Shown: piece by piece, positions 62,644 to 64,000 of the stretch
How the letters are laid out: the number at the start of each line of letters is the position of its first letter
Position numbering within the stretch: the first letter of the stretch is position 1
Assembly: GCF_014641075.1 (NCBI RefSeq)
Contig: NZ_BMHP01000002.1
Coordinates: 1,178,001 to 1,242,000, forward strand
DNA from: Paenibacillus nasutitermitis
GTDB lineage: Bacteria; Bacillota; Bacilli; Paenibacillales; Paenibacillaceae
Direction of reading: 5' to 3'
Length of the DNA: 64,000 nucleotides
The notes under the pieces: model-generated
The model's input: the letters and a program-made list of their open reading frames with translations, nothing else
The model's database searches: none
Told to the model about the DNA's origin: nothing
Position numbers and translations under genes: made by a program

Positions 62644-63534
62644 ATGAACGATCACAACTGGCTTATTGAACAATTCGAGACGCATCGGAATCATATACAA
62701 GCGGTGGCTTACCGGATGCTCGGATCACGGAGCGAAGCAGATGACGCTGTACAGGAATCATGGATCCGTCTTATTCACTCAAATACGGGCGAAGTCGAGA
62801 ATATGGGAGGCTGGCTGACAACCATTGTCTCGAGGGTGTGTCTTGATATGCTGCGAACACGCAAGTCGAGGCGTGAAGAGCATGTGATGGCTAACGCACC
62901 GGAACCGGTTACTGGTCATCAAGACGGAAGCGATCCCGAGTATGAAGCGCTGATGGCTGACTCCGTCGGACTTGCGATGCTCGTAGTTCTCGAGAAATTG
63001 AATCCTGCTGAACGCGTTGCGTTCGTACTTCATGATATATTCGCCTTGTCTTTCTCGGAGATCGCTCTCATTATTGGACGCAACGAGGCCGCAGCGAGAC
63101 AGCTTGCGAGCCGCGCTCGCCGCCGAGTCCAGGGTACCAAATCGACTTCGGATTCTGCGGAGCTTCAGCGAAAAAGGGAGCTTGTCGATGCATTCCTCGC
63201 CGCGTCGCGTAACGGAGACTTTGAGAAACTGCTTACGGTATTGGACCCGAATGTCGTACTTCGAAACGACCCCGTATTCGCGCCAGTCGCAAATGCGCCG
63301 GTTGTTCGCGGCTTAGAGGCCGTGGCCAAGCAGGCCAAGCAATTCGCCGATCGTGCCCGGGGCGGCATGAAACCGGTGCTCGTGAACGGATCGGTAGGCG
63401 TCATCGCGGGTCATTTGGATCAACCGATATTCATTCTCGCATTCACGGTTGTCGATGGCAAGATCACCGAGATCGGCATGATTGCCGACCAGGCACGCCT
63501 TCGCGGGCTCGACATCGCCGATTTGAACGATTGA
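62644..63534 (+). CDS. SigJ-like ECF sigma factor with C-terminal SnoaL-like domain
   Basis: 296-aa sigma-70 family factor. Region 2: VAYRMLGSRSEADDAVQESW then GGWLTTIVSRVCLDMLRTRK. Region 4: LNPAERVAFVLHDIFALSFS then RNEAAARQLASRARRRV. Residues about 175-296 form a SnoaL/NTF2-like domain (VDAFLAASRNGDFEKLLTVL to VVDGKITEIGMIADQARLRG) instead of a separate anti-sigma gene; in ECF41-type factors this extension controls activity. ATG 62644 follows GGGAGGG. The linker lacks the canonical WLPEP (ANAPEPV here), so it may form a separate subgroup. Divergent VOC gene. Confidence 0.9.
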   Translation: MNDHNWLIEQFETHRNHIQAVAYRMLGSRSEADDAVQESWIRLIHSNTGEVENMGGWLTTIVSRVCLDMLRTRKSRREEHVMANAPEPVTGHQDGSDPEYEALMADSVGLAMLVVLEKLNPAERVAFVLHDIFALSFSEIALIIGRNEAAARQLASRARRRVQGTKSTSDSAELQRKRELVDAFLAASRNGDFEKLLTVLDPNVVLRNDPVFAPVANAPVVRGLEAVAKQAKQFADRARGGMKPVLVNGSVGVIAGHLDQPIFILAFTVVDGKITEIGMIADQARLRGLDIADLND

Positions 63535-63576
63535 TGGCTGAAGAGCTAAGGAACTGTAACAACACGGCGGCTTAAG

Positions 63577-63631
63577 AACAATCAAAAAAAGCGGAGGCAT
63601 CTAACTTTGCCCCCGCTTTTTTTTGATTGTT
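63577..63631. terminator. Bidirectional terminator between the SigJ-like and isomerase genes
   Basis: AACAATCAAAAAAAGCGG pairs with CCGCTTTTTTTTGATTGTT, giving an 18-bp stem with T-runs on both strands. Confidence 0.92.
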
Positions 63632-63658
63632 GCGCTCGTAAACCTTGCAATGGTGTGC

Positions 63659-64000
63659 TTATAAACCCGCAGCCTGAAACACTTTATCAAAACCCGCTTT
63701 GGACCGCTTGGCCAACTGCTCCGGCGAATCCGATGGCGGGTTCGCCGAGAGGATTTCCTGGGCGACGGCTCCGCGGTACCCGATTTTGTTCAGCGCCTGC
63801 AGGAAACCTGCCAAATCGATGACGCCTTCGCCAGGATAGATGCGGCCGTTGTCCAGCGCTTCCGATACCGGCACATCCGGAGCATCATTGATATGGACAT
63901 GTACGATCTGATCGGCGCGAAGAGCTTCGATATCCGCAACTGTCAGCTCATTGGTATACCAGTGGTATGCATCGAACAACAAGCCGACATTAGGCTCTCC
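63659..64000 (-). CDS. Sugar phosphate isomerase/epimerase-like protein (N-terminus beyond right edge)
   Basis: C-terminal 113 residues of a TIM-barrel protein of the xylose-isomerase-like / AP-endonuclease 2 superfamily. Visible motifs: GEPNVGLLFDAYHWYTNE (metal-binding Asp and His), VHVHINDAPDVP, and GEGVIDLAGFLQALNKIGYRG, then the catalytic Glu in AQEIL. These fit a 2-keto-myo-inositol or hexulose isomerase/epimerase. The start lies outside the window, so substrate and operon context cannot be judged. Confidence 0.85.
   Translation of the reverse strand, partial: GEPNVGLLFDAYHWYTNELTVADIEALRADQIVHVHINDAPDVPVSEALDNGRIYPGEGVIDLAGFLQALNKIGYRGAVAQEILSANPPSDSPEQLAKRSKAGFDKVFQAAGL

Overview
This 64 kb window is bacterial chromosome from a spore-forming member of the Bacillales, most likely Paenibacillus or a close relative. 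The evidence is the gene content (spoIIP, gpr, spoVAC-AD-AEb, a YjcZ-type spore peptide), strong AGGAGG ribosome sites, frequent GTG/TTG starts, a T-box leader, a CIRCE operator, and gene order that follows the comE-holA-rpsT-gpr-spoIIP-lepA-hemW-hrcA-dnaK-prmA-rsmE-mtaB region of Bacillus subtilis. Nearly all genes up to 53.9 kb lie on the minus strand.

Layout. 0-5.2 kb: addB-addA (double-strand-break repair; addA runs off the left edge), with a good LexA-box match upstream. 5.4-12.2 kb: an RlmI-type rRNA methyltransferase, a divergent Na/Pi-type transporter, deoC, a Nudix hydrolase, mtaB, rsmE and an M50 protease. 12.3-19.0 kb: heat-shock cluster hrcA-grpE-dnaK-dnaJ-two small ORFs-prmA, controlled by a perfect CIRCE element. 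19.1-27.9 kb: a decayed acetyltransferase fragment, its intact paralogue, hemW, lepA, yqxA, spoIIP, gpr, rpsT (+) and holA. 28.1-31.2 kb: an ECF sigma/anti-sigma operon ending in a previously uncalled 53-residue ORF, and a D-2-hydroxyacid dehydrogenase. 31.3-37.7 kb: comEA-metY-comEB-comEC and divergent comER. 37.8-46.9 kb: leuS behind a T-box with a CUC (Leu) specifier, then the yqeG-yqeH-aroE-yhbY-nadD-yqeK-rsfS-cvfB-methyltransferase operon. 47.2-51.6 kb: moxR / DUF58 / transglutaminase operon. 52.0-53.9 kb: three-gene spoVA operon. 54.2-64 kb is accessory: a 30-residue membrane ORF, a LacI regulator divergent from a large cytoplasmic glycosidase-like protein, an EmrB/QacA-type MFS pump, a nitroreductase, a YjcZ peptide, a VOC protein divergent from a SigJ-like ECF sigma factor, and a cut-off sugar-phosphate isomerase/epimerase-like gene.

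No transposon, prophage, CRISPR array, rRNA or tRNA gene was seen. The most unusual items are the small ORFs missed by length cut-offs, the matched divergent promoter pair between the VOC gene and the SigJ-like gene, the acetyltransferase remnant supplying the hrcA -35 region, the metY gene inside the comE operon, and the glycosidase of unassigned specificity. All functions come from reading protein and DNA motifs by eye; no database search was run.
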